Shown here one piece after another: positions 51,684-58,916 of a DNA stretch of 64,000 bases. The number at the start of each line of letters is the position of its first letter. The stretch's first letter is position 1. Where the stretch lies: assembly GCA_017302655.1 (NCBI GenBank), contig JAFLDE010000012.1:1-64000 (forward strand), read 5' to 3'. The DNA comes from Burkholderiales bacterium (lineage in GTDB: Bacteria > Pseudomonadota > Gammaproteobacteria > Burkholderiales > Burkholderiaceae_C). A program made the translations under genes and the position numbers. Under the pieces are notes generated by a model. It did not search any database. It was not told the origin of the DNA and saw nothing but the letters and a program-made list of their open reading frames with translations.

Positions 51684-52471
51684 CCCGCGCCTTGATCGCC
51701 GAAGATGAAGCCCTGCTCGCCGAGCATCTGGGCGCCGAGCTCCAGAGCCTCTGGCCCGACCTGCAGTTGCTCCCGGTCGCCGCCAACGGTGACGACGCGC
51801 TGCAACGCGCACTCGCCGAAACCCCCGAGCTGCTCTTTCTCGACATCCGCATGCCCGGCCTGTCGGGCATCGAGCTCGCGCAAGCGCTCATGGAAGACTG
51901 GCCGGAAGGCAAGCCCCTGCCCTTGATCGTCTTCGTGACCGCCTACGACGAATACGCGCTCAAGGCCTTTGAAGCCGCCGCTTTCGACTACCTGCTCAAA
52001 CCGGTGCAAACGCAGCGGCTCGCGCAGACCGTGCAGCGCCTGCGTCTGCAACTCGCGCAGGCCTCTACGGCGGACTGCTCCCAGCCCCAGGACCCTTTGG
52101 CCGCGTTGCAGCGGCTGCTCGCGCAGCACGCAACAAGCGCCGCACCGCGATTGCGTCATCTGCAGGCCGCAGTTGGCGACCACATCGAGCTGGTGCCGCT
52201 GGACGCACTGATCTACCTGGAGGCGGCTGACAAGTACGTACGCGCGGTCACCTTGACGCGTGAGTTCTGGGTTCGCGTGTCTCTGCGTGAATTGCTGCCC
52301 CAACTCGATCCCGACCGCTTCTGGCAGGTGCACCGCGGCACCGTGGTGAACATCGACGCCGTGGCCCGCGCACGGCGGCTGGAAAACGGCACCGTGCAAC
52401 TGGAACTGCGCGAGCGGCCTGAAAAGCTGGCCGTGAGCCGTCTCCACGCCGGTCGCTTCAAGGCACTCTGA
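51680..52471 (+). CDS. LytTR-family response regulator
   Basis: The 263 residues have a receiver domain with acidic residues EDE at 8-10, the phospho-acceptor Asp at about 55 in LFLDIRMPG and a Lys in DYLLKPVQ. A C-terminal LytTR DNA-binding domain follows (IYLEAADKYVRAVTL, FWQVHRGTVVNIDAV). This is the AlgR-like architecture that in relatives controls surface structures and virulence; the targets here are unknown. It is translationally coupled to the kinase gene and followed by a terminator. Confidence 0.92.
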   Translation: MTRALIAEDEALLAEHLGAELQSLWPDLQLLPVAANGDDALQRALAETPELLFLDIRMPGLSGIELAQALMEDWPEGKPLPLIVFVTAYDEYALKAFEAAAFDYLLKPVQTQRLAQTVQRLRLQLAQASTADCSQPQDPLAALQRLLAQHATSAAPRLRHLQAAVGDHIELVPLDALIYLEAADKYVRAVTLTREFWVRVSLRELLPQLDPDRFWQVHRGTVVNIDAVARARRLENGTVQLELRERPEKLAVSRLHAGRFKAL

Positions 52472-52526
52472 GCGCCTGCAGGGGCAGAGCTCCAATTGCT
52501 TGAGAGAATCGCCGGCCTTGTTCGCC

Positions 52527-52555
52527 GGGCCGCTGCGCGCGGCCCGTTTCTTTTT
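52527..52555 (+). terminator. Terminator after the two-component operon
   Basis: A 7-bp stem GGGCCGC with its complement closes a TGCGC loop and is followed by GTTTCTTTTT. It lies 55 bases after the response regulator and directly before glnS, so it could also act as a leader attenuator for glnS. Confidence 0.7.
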
Positions 52556-52565
52556 CGCCGCCCCC

Positions 52566-54341
52566 ATGAGCCAAGCCGCCCCAGCCCCCGTCGCCAACTT
52601 CCTGCGCACGCAAATCGAACGTGACCTGGCCCAAGCGGATTGGCAGCAGGGCCGCACCTTCGGCCGCGGCCCCGGCGACGGCCCGCACCATGCGGCGGCA
52701 CCGGCCGACCCAGCGGCCATCCGCACCCGCTTCCCCCCGGAGCCCAACGGCTACCTGCACATCGGTCACGCCAAGTCGATCTGCCTGAACTTCGGCCTGG
52801 CGCGCGACTACGGCGGCGCCTGCCACTTGCGCTTCGACGACACCAACCCTGAGAAGGAGGAGCAGGAGTACGTCGACGCGATCAAGGAAATGGTGCAGTG
52901 GCTCGGCTGGCGCTGGGAGTTTGGCGAGCAGATCAATCTGTATGAGGCCAGCAGCTACTTCGACTTCATGTACCGGGCTGCCGAGGCGCTTGTGGAGGCC
53001 GGTCTGGCCTATGTCGACGAGCAGTCGGCGGAGGACATGCGCAAGAACCGCGGCGACTTCACGACGCCGGGCACGAACAGTCCGTTCCGCGACCGCAGCC
53101 CGGCCGAGAACCTCGCCCGCCTGCGTGAGATGCGCGATGGCCAGCACCCAGACGGCGCGATGGTGCTGCGCGCGAAGATTGACATGGCCTCGCCGAACAT
53201 CAATCTGCGCGACCCAGCCCTTTACCGCATCAAGCACGCCGAGCACCACGCCACGGGCACGAAGTGGTGCATCTACCCGATGTACACCTTCGCGCACCCG
53301 ATCGAGGATGCGCTGGAGCGCATCACGCACTCCATCTGCACCCTGGAGTTCGAAGACCAGCGGCCGTTCTACGACTGGCTGCTCGACCATCTGGCGCAAC
53401 TTGGGCTGCTCGCCCGCCCGCTGCCGCGCCAGTTTGAGTTCGGCCGCCTCAATCTCAGCTACGTGGTGACCAGCAAGCGCAAGCTGCGGCAGCTCGTCGA
53501 GGAAAGCCATGTGGCCGGCTGGGACGACCCACGCATGCCCACCCTCATCGGCATGCGCCGCCGCGGCTACACGCCCGAGAGCATCCGCGCGATGGTCGAG
53601 AGCACCGGTACGACCAAGACCAACGCGTGGATCGACTACAGCGTGCTGGAAGGTTGCCTGCGCGCCGACCTGGAAGCGCGTGCACCGCGTGCCATGGCGG
53701 TGCTGGAGCCGCTGCCGCTGGAGATCGTCAACTACGCCGAAGTGCTCGGTGAAGGGTTCGACGCCTGCAGCGCTCCGGTGCATCCCAAGCTCCTCGAGTT
53801 GGGCGAAAGGCATTTCTCCTTTGGGCCAAAGCTCTGGATCGAGCGCGAGGATTTCTGCGAGCTGCCTCCGAAGGGCTATCAGCGCCTGTTCCCTGGCAAC
53901 AAGGTGCGGCTAAAGGCGGGCCATGTCGTCGAGTGCGTCGGATGCACCAAAAACGAGGCCGGCGAGGTGGTCGCCGTGCAAGCGCGCGTGCTGCCCGACA
54001 CCAAGAGCGGCACCCCAGGGGCCGATGCCATCAAAGTCAAGGGCGTCATCACCTGGGTCGGCGCGCACGAGGCCGTGCCGGCCGAGTTCCGCCTGTTCGA
54101 TCGCCTCTTCCTGGACGCCCAGCCCGACGCCGGCGGCAAGGACTTCCTGACGGTGCTGAACCCCGGCTCGCTGCGCGTCACTCAAGGCTTCGTGGAACCT
54201 TCACTGGCGCGCGCCGAGGCCGCCACTCATTGGCAGTTCGAGCGCCACGGCTACTTCGTCGCCGACCGGGTGGACCACCAGCCTGGAAGGGCCGTGTTCA
54301 ACCGCACGGCGACCCTCAAGGACACTTGGAACAAGTCATGA
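52566..54341 (+). CDS. glnS: Glutaminyl-tRNA synthetase
   Basis: This class I synthetase charges tRNA-Gln directly. The 591 residues show PPEPNGYLHIGHAKS with HIGH at 65-68, FDDTNPEKEEQEYVDAI, the KMSKS-like VVTSKRKL and a C-terminal two-barrel anticodon-binding region. Compared with E. coli (about 554) there is a short Pro/Ala-rich insertion near residues 30-52. The start MSQAAPAPVANF at 52566 is chosen over an upstream frame crossing the terminator. The stop overlaps the next start. Confidence 0.97.
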   Translation: MSQAAPAPVANFLRTQIERDLAQADWQQGRTFGRGPGDGPHHAAAPADPAAIRTRFPPEPNGYLHIGHAKSICLNFGLARDYGGACHLRFDDTNPEKEEQEYVDAIKEMVQWLGWRWEFGEQINLYEASSYFDFMYRAAEALVEAGLAYVDEQSAEDMRKNRGDFTTPGTNSPFRDRSPAENLARLREMRDGQHPDGAMVLRAKIDMASPNINLRDPALYRIKHAEHHATGTKWCIYPMYTFAHPIEDALERITHSICTLEFEDQRPFYDWLLDHLAQLGLLARPLPRQFEFGRLNLSYVVTSKRKLRQLVEESHVAGWDDPRMPTLIGMRRRGYTPESIRAMVESTGTTKTNAWIDYSVLEGCLRADLEARAPRAMAVLEPLPLEIVNYAEVLGEGFDACSAPVHPKLLELGERHFSFGPKLWIEREDFCELPPKGYQRLFPGNKVRLKAGHVVECVGCTKNEAGEVVAVQARVLPDTKSGTPGADAIKVKGVITWVGAHEAVPAEFRLFDRLFLDAQPDAGGKDFLTVLNPGSLRVTQGFVEPSLARAEAATHWQFERHGYFVADRVDHQPGRAVFNRTATLKDTWNKS

Positions 54342-54811
54342 GCCGCCGCACCATCGAGACCTTCTACGCCGCCTTTCGCCAGCTCGACGGTGCCGCCATG
54401 CAAGCCTGCTATGCGCCGCAGGCGGCGTTCCAGGACGAAGCCTTCACCCTGCAAGGTCGTGAGGAGATCGGCGCCATGTGGCGCATGCTGTGCGATGTGA
54501 CCCGCGCCAAGGGCTTGGACGTCTGGCAGCTCGACTACCAGGTGCTGGACGAGCACCACGCGCACTGGGACGCCCACTACCGATTCAGCGCCACCGGCCG
54601 CATGGTGCTCAACCACATCGATGCCAGCTTCGAGTTCGACAACACCGGCTTGATCCTGCGGCACCGCGACCGCTTCGATTTCTGGGCCTGGAGTCGCCAG
54701 GCATTGGGCCTACCCGGCCTGATCCTGGGCTGGACGCCGATGCTCCGCGCCAAGGTGCAAGCGCAGGCGGCAAAAAACCTGGCGGCCTACCGGGCGAAGC
54801 ACCCGAGCTGA
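54338..54811 (+). CDS. NTF2-like/SnoaL-fold protein
   Basis: The 157-residue protein begins MSRRTIETFYAAFRQLDGAA and has the cone-fold pattern of nuclear transport factor 2 family proteins: YAPQAAFQDEAFTLQGREEI, the AHWDAHYRFSATGR strands and ASFEFDNTGLILRHRDRFDFW. Such proteins bind or convert small hydrophobic molecules, but no specific function can be assigned. It overlaps glnS by four bases and is likely co-translated. Its last 25 bases overlap the 3' end of the convergent small gene. Confidence 0.85.
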   Translation: MSRRTIETFYAAFRQLDGAAMQACYAPQAAFQDEAFTLQGREEIGAMWRMLCDVTRAKGLDVWQLDYQVLDEHHAHWDAHYRFSATGRMVLNHIDASFEFDNTGLILRHRDRFDFWAWSRQALGLPGLILGWTPMLRAKVQAQAAKNLAAYRAKHPS

Positions 54812-55002
54812 ACCACCCGAGGGGCCAACAGCTCGCGACCCACCACAGCGCGGGCAAACAGGTAGTTGGCGAGCTGACGCTCGCTCAGCGCATCGAGCAG
54901 CACGTGGCCGTCGGCATCGCATGGGAAGGCGTAGCTTCGGGCATGGCGGCCCAGCGCGGCAAAGCGCAGTTCGTAGCAGCAGTCGGTCTGGGCGATGTCC
55001 AT
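54787..55002 (-). CDS. Small conserved protein of unknown function
   Basis: The 71-residue protein begins MDIAQTDCCYELRFAALG and contains SYAFPCDADGHVLLDALSER and NYLFARAVVGRELLAPRV. This pattern recalls a small Burkholderiales-restricted hypothetical protein known to me only by sequence. It has three Cys in the N-terminal part (CC at 8-9, C near 27) but no known domain. An earlier Met at 55029 is possible. The 3' end overlaps the NTF2-like gene on the other strand by 25 bases. Confidence 0.7.
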   Translation of the reverse strand: MDIAQTDCCYELRFAALGRHARSYAFPCDADGHVLLDALSERQLANYLFARAVVGRELLAPRVVQLGCFAR

Positions 55003-55055
55003 GAGCGGCGCCCAGTGTAGGAAGCGCATTGCAGGGGTCGCCTCGACGCACCTGT

Positions 55056-56042
55056 CTAAACAAGTGCCGGGCTTTCCTTTAGGAGAAGCTGCAGCGCAAC
55101 GTCGAACTCGACCGGTTTGCTGAGCGTGCGCAAGCGCTGGTAGACGGGTTCCGCCTCGGGATGGCTGCGACGCAAGTAGTGCAGCCATTGCTTGATGCGG
55201 CCGGCCTGGTGCTTGGGTTGAACCGCCTGCCGCACGCGGCGCCAGTAGCTGAACAGGCTGGGCGCCAGAGAGGGCCAGCCGATGGGCGGCAAGATTCTTC
55301 CCGCGTCGTGCGCAGCGATGTGACAGGACAGGTGAGGATCCGCGACGGCTCCCCGACCCAGCATCAGGGCACTGACGCCGCTCTCGCGTCGCGCCTGCAG
55401 TGCATCGGCCAGCGTCCAGATCTCGCCATTGGCCACCACCGGTACGCGAACCGCCTGCTGCACCCGCGCCACTTCGTGCCAGTGGGCCGGCGGCTTGTAG
55501 CCGTCGCGCTTGGTGCGTGCGTGCACCACCAGTTGGTCCGCACCACCTTCTGCGAGCGCCTGCGCAGCCTCCAGCATGCGGCTGCGGTCTTCCACTCCCA
55601 AACGCATCTTGGCGCTGACCGGGATGGAAGCCGGCACCGCTGCCCGCACGGCGCGCACGATGGCATGCAGCAACTCGGGTTCATCGAGCAAGATGGCTCC
55701 GCCCCGATGCCGGTTCACGCACTTGGCCGGGCAGCCGAAGTTGAGGTCGATGCCCCAGGGTTGCAGTTCGGCCAAGCGCGCGGCGTTGTCGGCCAGAACC
55801 AAGGGATCGGAGCCCAGCAACTGCGGTCGCACCGGCGTTCCCGCTGCCGTGCGGCCGCCGTGGAGCAGCTCCGGCACGATGCGCGTGAAGACGCGCTTGG
55901 GCAGCACGCGGTCGGTGACGCGGATGAACTCGCTGACGGCGCCAGCGTACGGTGCGATGGCCGTGAGTTCCTCGCGCAACAGGTGATCCAGCAATCCCTC
56001 CATGGGCGCCAGCAGCACGGGAGGCGCGAGGGAGTTCTTCAC
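55056..56042 (-). CDS. dusC: tRNA-dihydrouridine synthase (DusC type)
   Basis: This FMN enzyme reduces a uridine in the tRNA D-loop or its stem. The 328 residues show LLAPMEGLLDHLLREELT at the FMN site, GIDLNFGCPAKCVNRHRGG with the catalytic Cys, and a C-terminal helical tRNA-binding domain. Start: an ATG at 56111 is in frame, but its 23 extra residues are encoded by a repeated regulatory-looking element also found upstream of metG. GTG at 56042 yields MKNSLAPPVLLAPMEG, closer to family starts. It follows minE. Confidence 0.88.
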   Translation of the reverse strand: MKNSLAPPVLLAPMEGLLDHLLREELTAIAPYAGAVSEFIRVTDRVLPKRVFTRIVPELLHGGRTAAGTPVRPQLLGSDPLVLADNAARLAELQPWGIDLNFGCPAKCVNRHRGGAILLDEPELLHAIVRAVRAAVPASIPVSAKMRLGVEDRSRMLEAAQALAEGGADQLVVHARTKRDGYKPPAHWHEVARVQQAVRVPVVANGEIWTLADALQARRESGVSALMLGRGAVADPHLSCHIAAHDAGRILPPIGWPSLAPSLFSYWRRVRQAVQPKHQAGRIKQWLHYLRRSHPEAEPVYQRLRTLSKPVEFDVALQLLLKESPALV

Positions 56043-56048
56043 GGATGC

Positions 56049-56096
56049 TGTGGACAAGTTCGTGAATGAGCTTGGGGGCAAAACGCTAAGTGCTTG
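56049..56096 (-). promoter_or_regulatory. Bipartite element upstream of dusC (second copy before metG)
   Basis: On the minus strand CAAGCACTTAGC (56096-56085) is followed after exactly 27 bases by TTGTCCACA (56057-56049). The same two blocks with the same spacing and orientation relative to the gene occur before metG at 58799-58846. The 27 bases between differ. Confidence 0.6.
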
Positions 56097-56162
56097 TGCC
56101 ATAAAGCGCATTCACAGCCTGCTGCTTTTTCGATCAGCCGGCATCGGGGGCTTGGCCAGGGT

Positions 56163-56423
56163 TCAGCGCGCGTCCGGCAACTCGATCTTCACTGCCAGCA
56201 CTTCGAGGTTGTCCTGCTGCTCACGTTCGACCACGACGTGAGAGGGATCAACCTTCACGTATTTGCTGATGACAGCGATCAGTTCGGCTTTGAGCTGTGG
56301 CAGGTAGTCGGGTGCGGCCACGTTGCGGCCGCTGCGCTCATGCGCCAGGATCAGCTGCAGACGCTCCTTGGCAACGCTTGCGGTGGGCTTTTTCTCGCCC
56401 AGGAAGAAGGACATGAATCCCAT
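56163..56423 (-). CDS. minE: Cell division topological factor MinE
   Basis: MinE drives MinD oscillation so that the Z ring forms at midcell. The 86 residues include an N-terminal membrane/MinD-binding part ([20 protein letters not shown]) and the dimerising topological domain ([29 protein letters not shown]). It follows minD by 14 bases in the min operon. Length is typical. Confidence 0.97.
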   Translation of the reverse strand: MGFMSFFLGEKKPTASVAKERLQLILAHERSGRNVAAPDYLPQLKAELIAVISKYVKVDPSHVVVEREQQDNLEVLAVKIELPDAR

Positions 56424-56437
56424 GGCCGGCTCTCCCC

Positions 56438-57250
56438 TCAGCGGCTGAACAGGCGCTTGAAGAAGCCGGGCTTCTCGGCCTCCACAAAGCGCATCGGACG
56501 CTGGTCACCCAGGAAGCGCGCCACCACGTCGGCGTAGGCCTCGGCCACGTTGCTGCCCTTCATGAGGATGGCCGGGATGCCCTGGTTGCTGGCCTGCAGC
56601 ACCGACTCGCTTTCCGGGATCACGCCAATCAGAGGCGTTCGCAGGATCTCGTGGATGTCCTCCAGCGACAGCATCTGCCCACCCACCACGCGGTTGGGGT
56701 TGTAGCGGGTGATGAGCAGGTGCTCCTTGACAGGCTCCTTGCCCTCGATGGCGCGCTGCGTCTTGCTGGCCAGCATGCCCAGGATGCGGTCGCTGTCGCG
56801 CACCGAGCTGACCTCGGGGTTGGTCACCACCAGGGCCTCGTCGGCGTAGTGCATGGCCATCATGGCGCCGGTCTCGATGCCGGCCGGCGAGTCGCAGACG
56901 ATGTAGTCGAAGCCCATCTCGGCCAATTCGTCGAGCACGCGCTTCACGCCTTCCTGGGTGAGCGCTTCCTTGTCGCGGGTCTGACTGGCAGCCAGGATGT
57001 AGAGGTTCTCGTGCTGCTTGTCCTTGATGAGGGCCTGCGTGAGCTTCACCCCGTCCTGGATGACGTTGATGAAGTCATAGACCACACGGCGCTCGACGCC
57101 GAGGATGAGGTCGAGGTTGCGCAGGCCGACGTCGAAGTCGATCACCGCCGTCTTCTTGCCCAGCATGGCCAGACCGGTGGCGAAGCTGGCGCTGGTGGTG
57201 GTCTTGCCCACACCGCCCTTGCCGGACGTGACGACGACGATTCTGCTCAT
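56438..57250 (-). CDS. minD: Septum site-determining ATPase MinD
   Basis: MinD is a ParA-family ATPase that binds the membrane and carries MinC. The 270 residues have the deviant Walker [17 protein letters not shown] near the N-terminus, [24 protein letters not shown] and a C-terminal amphipathic membrane-targeting helix ([14 protein letters not shown]). It lies 27 bases after minC. Confidence 0.98.
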   Translation of the reverse strand: MSRIVVVTSGKGGVGKTTTSASFATGLAMLGKKTAVIDFDVGLRNLDLILGVERRVVYDFINVIQDGVKLTQALIKDKQHENLYILAASQTRDKEALTQEGVKRVLDELAEMGFDYIVCDSPAGIETGAMMAMHYADEALVVTNPEVSSVRDSDRILGMLASKTQRAIEGKEPVKEHLLITRYNPNRVVGGQMLSLEDIHEILRTPLIGVIPESESVLQASNQGIPAILMKGSNVAEAYADVVARFLGDQRPMRFVEAEKPGFFKRLFSR

Positions 57251-57277
57251 GGTGTTCCGTAGGTATTCAGAAGGAGC

Positions 57278-58162
57278 TCAGTAACTGAGGGGTTCAAAGA
57301 CCAGACGCTCGCCGTCCAAGCGAACTTGGGCGGGGCGGCCCGCCACATCGGCGGGTAGGGGCTTCTCGCTGGTGCGGAAGGTGCCGGCCACGGCCAGCAA
57401 CTCGGCTTCAAGGCTTTGCGCGTAAATGCGGGCGTTGGCGTCGCCCTTGGCGCCAGCAATGGCCCGCCCGCGCAGCGCGCCGTACACATGCACGCTGCCG
57501 TCGGCAATCACTTCGGCGCCGTGGCTGACCAGGCCCAGAACCACGAGGTCGGCATCGCGTGCATAGACCTGCTGGCCGCTGCGCAGCGAACGCTCAACGA
57601 CCAGGCAGCGCGCAGCGGATGTCGGCACGGGCGCTGGTTCCGCAGTCTCCGCCGCCTTTGCGGGCACCGCCTGGGCCTGTGCGGCGGGCGCGGGCGGAGC
57701 CGGTGCAGCAAGCGTTCGCGCAGGTGTGTCGGAGCTGGCGTGCAGGCCAGCGGCCAGCGCGGCTTGGCGCTCATCGTCCTGCAGTGCATCGGCACCGATC
57801 ATGGCCACCGCCTGCAAACCCAATTCGCGCAAGGTCTGAAGCAGCGGGAGCCAGTCCAGCACTGGCGCTCCGGTGGCCGGCAGTTCGCGCAGATCCAGCA
57901 CCAAGGGCTCGCCTTCGAACCCCGCGTCCACGCCCCACTGATGCCGGGCGGCGGCTGCGACGGCCGCAAAGTCTCGGCTGCGCAGCGGCAGCATCAGGGC
58001 GCTCAGGCGGGTGCTCTTCAGGTCCAGCGTCAAGGTCACAGGGGGAGCGGGCGCAAGGGGCGCCGGGTTCGCGGGTGAAGCAGGCTGGGGGTTGCGGGCA
58101 TCGGCAGCTAGGCAGACCGGGCGGTGGGCCGACCCTGCATCACATCGCAAGGCTGCACCCAT
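57278..58162 (-). CDS. minC: Septum site-determining protein MinC
   Basis: MinC inhibits FtsZ polymerisation near the poles. The C-terminal ~105 residues carry the beta-helix typical of MinC: VVERSLRSGQQVYARDADLV, GSVHVYGALRGRAIAG and GDANARIYAQSLEAELLAVA. The N-terminal FtsZ-binding domain (LDLKSTRLSALMLPLRSRDF) is joined by a Pro/Ala-rich linker. The ATG at 58162 gives 294 residues with a Pro/Ala-rich start. It has no clear ribosome-binding site, so a GTG at 58039 (253 residues) is an alternative. Confidence 0.9.
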   Translation of the reverse strand: MGAALRCDAGSAHRPVCLAADARNPQPASPANPAPLAPAPPVTLTLDLKSTRLSALMLPLRSRDFAAVAAAARHQWGVDAGFEGEPLVLDLRELPATGAPVLDWLPLLQTLRELGLQAVAMIGADALQDDERQAALAAGLHASSDTPARTLAAPAPPAPAAQAQAVPAKAAETAEPAPVPTSAARCLVVERSLRSGQQVYARDADLVVLGLVSHGAEVIADGSVHVYGALRGRAIAGAKGDANARIYAQSLEAELLAVAGTFRTSEKPLPADVAGRPAQVRLDGERLVFEPLSY

Positions 58163-58185
58163 GCCGCAAGGCGAAAGGGCGGCGG

Positions 58186-58191
58186 ATTCTA
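58186..58191 (-). promoter_or_regulatory. TAGAAT -10-like element upstream of minC
   Basis: Minus-strand CCTAGAATCCGCCGCCCT lies 24 bases before the minC ATG. The stretch CCTAGAATCCGCCGCCCT is identical to that at 58875-58892 on the plus strand before metG. A leader of under 20 bases would result. Confidence 0.5.
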
Positions 58192-58476
58192 GGCGGGTGG
58201 CAGCGCAGGTTTTGCCGGGGCCGAACCGTCGATGCGCCGCGGGCCGATGCGGATTTTCCCGGGTGCGCAAGCGCAGTTATCCCCCCGCGACATGCCCGCT
58301 TCAGCCCAGGCACAGGATTCCATCGCTTTCGCAGCCCGTGGCGCGAAGGGACCCAGCCAATACTGATAACCCATTGATTTCATTGAGATGAGGTGAGCAA
58401 TCCGCGCCTTGCTGAAAAAAGCAGCAGGGCAACCCAGAGCGCGCAGGAACAAGGGCTTCCGGGCTGGCGAGCAGGC

Positions 58477-58497
58477 TTACCCACACAGTTATCCACA
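58477..58497 (+). promoter_or_regulatory. Tandem DnaA-box-like pair
   Basis: TTACCCACA (58477-58485), CAG, then TTATCCACA (58489-58497), the last being the exact E. coli R1-type DnaA box. The two start 12 bases apart. A second pair with the same 12-base period lies at 58826-58846. Confidence 0.6.
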
Positions 58498-58727
58498 GTT
58501 GCAGTGGATACCTACTGGGTCCACCAAGAATCATGAACTTAGCGGTGTTCGCTGAAGTGCGATGAGAAGGCCAAATGGGTCATAGCGCATCGTTGGCGAA
58601 CCATAACCAGCGCGCCAAGCGGGGGCGAAACCGGCGCCTGCATGACGACAGGGATTGACTTGTCCCCACCACTGGGATTGCAACGGCTGCCCGCTCGTTC
58701 CGCGTCCCGCATTCAAGCCAATTGCAG

Positions 58728-58808
58728 TAAGTGCTTGATTTGAATCAGTCCTCGGGCCAACTGCGGTGCACTGACGCTACCGGTTGAGACTGAAAAATCA
58801 AGCACTTA
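58728..58808. repeat. 14-bp perfect inverted repeat upstream of metG
   Basis: TAAGTGCTTGATTT at 58728-58741 is the exact reverse complement of AAATCAAGCACTTA at 58795-58808, with 53 bases between. The inner right arm contains the CAAGCACTTAGC block shared with the dusC upstream region. Confidence 0.75.
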
Positions 58809-58846
58809 GCCTGCTCCTGTACGGCTTGCCCACAAAGTTGTCCACA
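58799..58846 (+). promoter_or_regulatory. Bipartite element upstream of metG (second copy before dusC)
   Basis: CAAGCACTTAGC (58799-58810), 27 bases, then TTGTCCACA (58838-58846). The last 9-mer also forms a tandem pair with TTGCCCACA at 58826-58834. The element ends 30 bases before the TAGAAT -10-like motif of metG, a position suited to repression or activation. Confidence 0.6.
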
Positions 58847-58876
58847 CCGTCGGCCGGCCCCCCTCGGGGCGATCCC

Positions 58877-58882
58877 TAGAAT
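58877..58882 (+). promoter_or_regulatory. TAGAAT -10-like element upstream of metG
   Basis: CCTAGAATCCGCCGCCCT lies 35 bases before the metG ATG. There is no good -35 at 16-18 bases. Confidence 0.5.
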
Positions 58883-58916
58883 CCGCCGCCCTGCGCCCCA
58901 CAAGTCTTTCTGCGAC

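Larger units (their letters stand above)
58192..58876. other. Non-coding minC-metG intergenic region rich in DnaA-box-like sites
   Basis: This 685-base stretch is the longest gene-free region of the window. Short frames in it have no recognisable similarity, poor codon patterns and no ribosome-binding sites. It contains two tandem pairs of DnaA-box-like 9-mers (58477-58497 and 58826-58846), single relatives TTATCCCCC near 58278 and TTGTCCCCA near 58660, and a 14-bp inverted repeat (58728-58808). A C-run/G-run palindrome lies at 58857-58870. Its role may be regulatory or replicative; nothing shows it to be the chromosome origin. Confidence 0.6.

Noticed and set aside
58407-58429. Hairpin CCTTGCTG / CAGCAGGG around an A-run
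   Set aside because: One wobble pair, short stem and no T tract on either side; not accepted as a terminator or small RNA.
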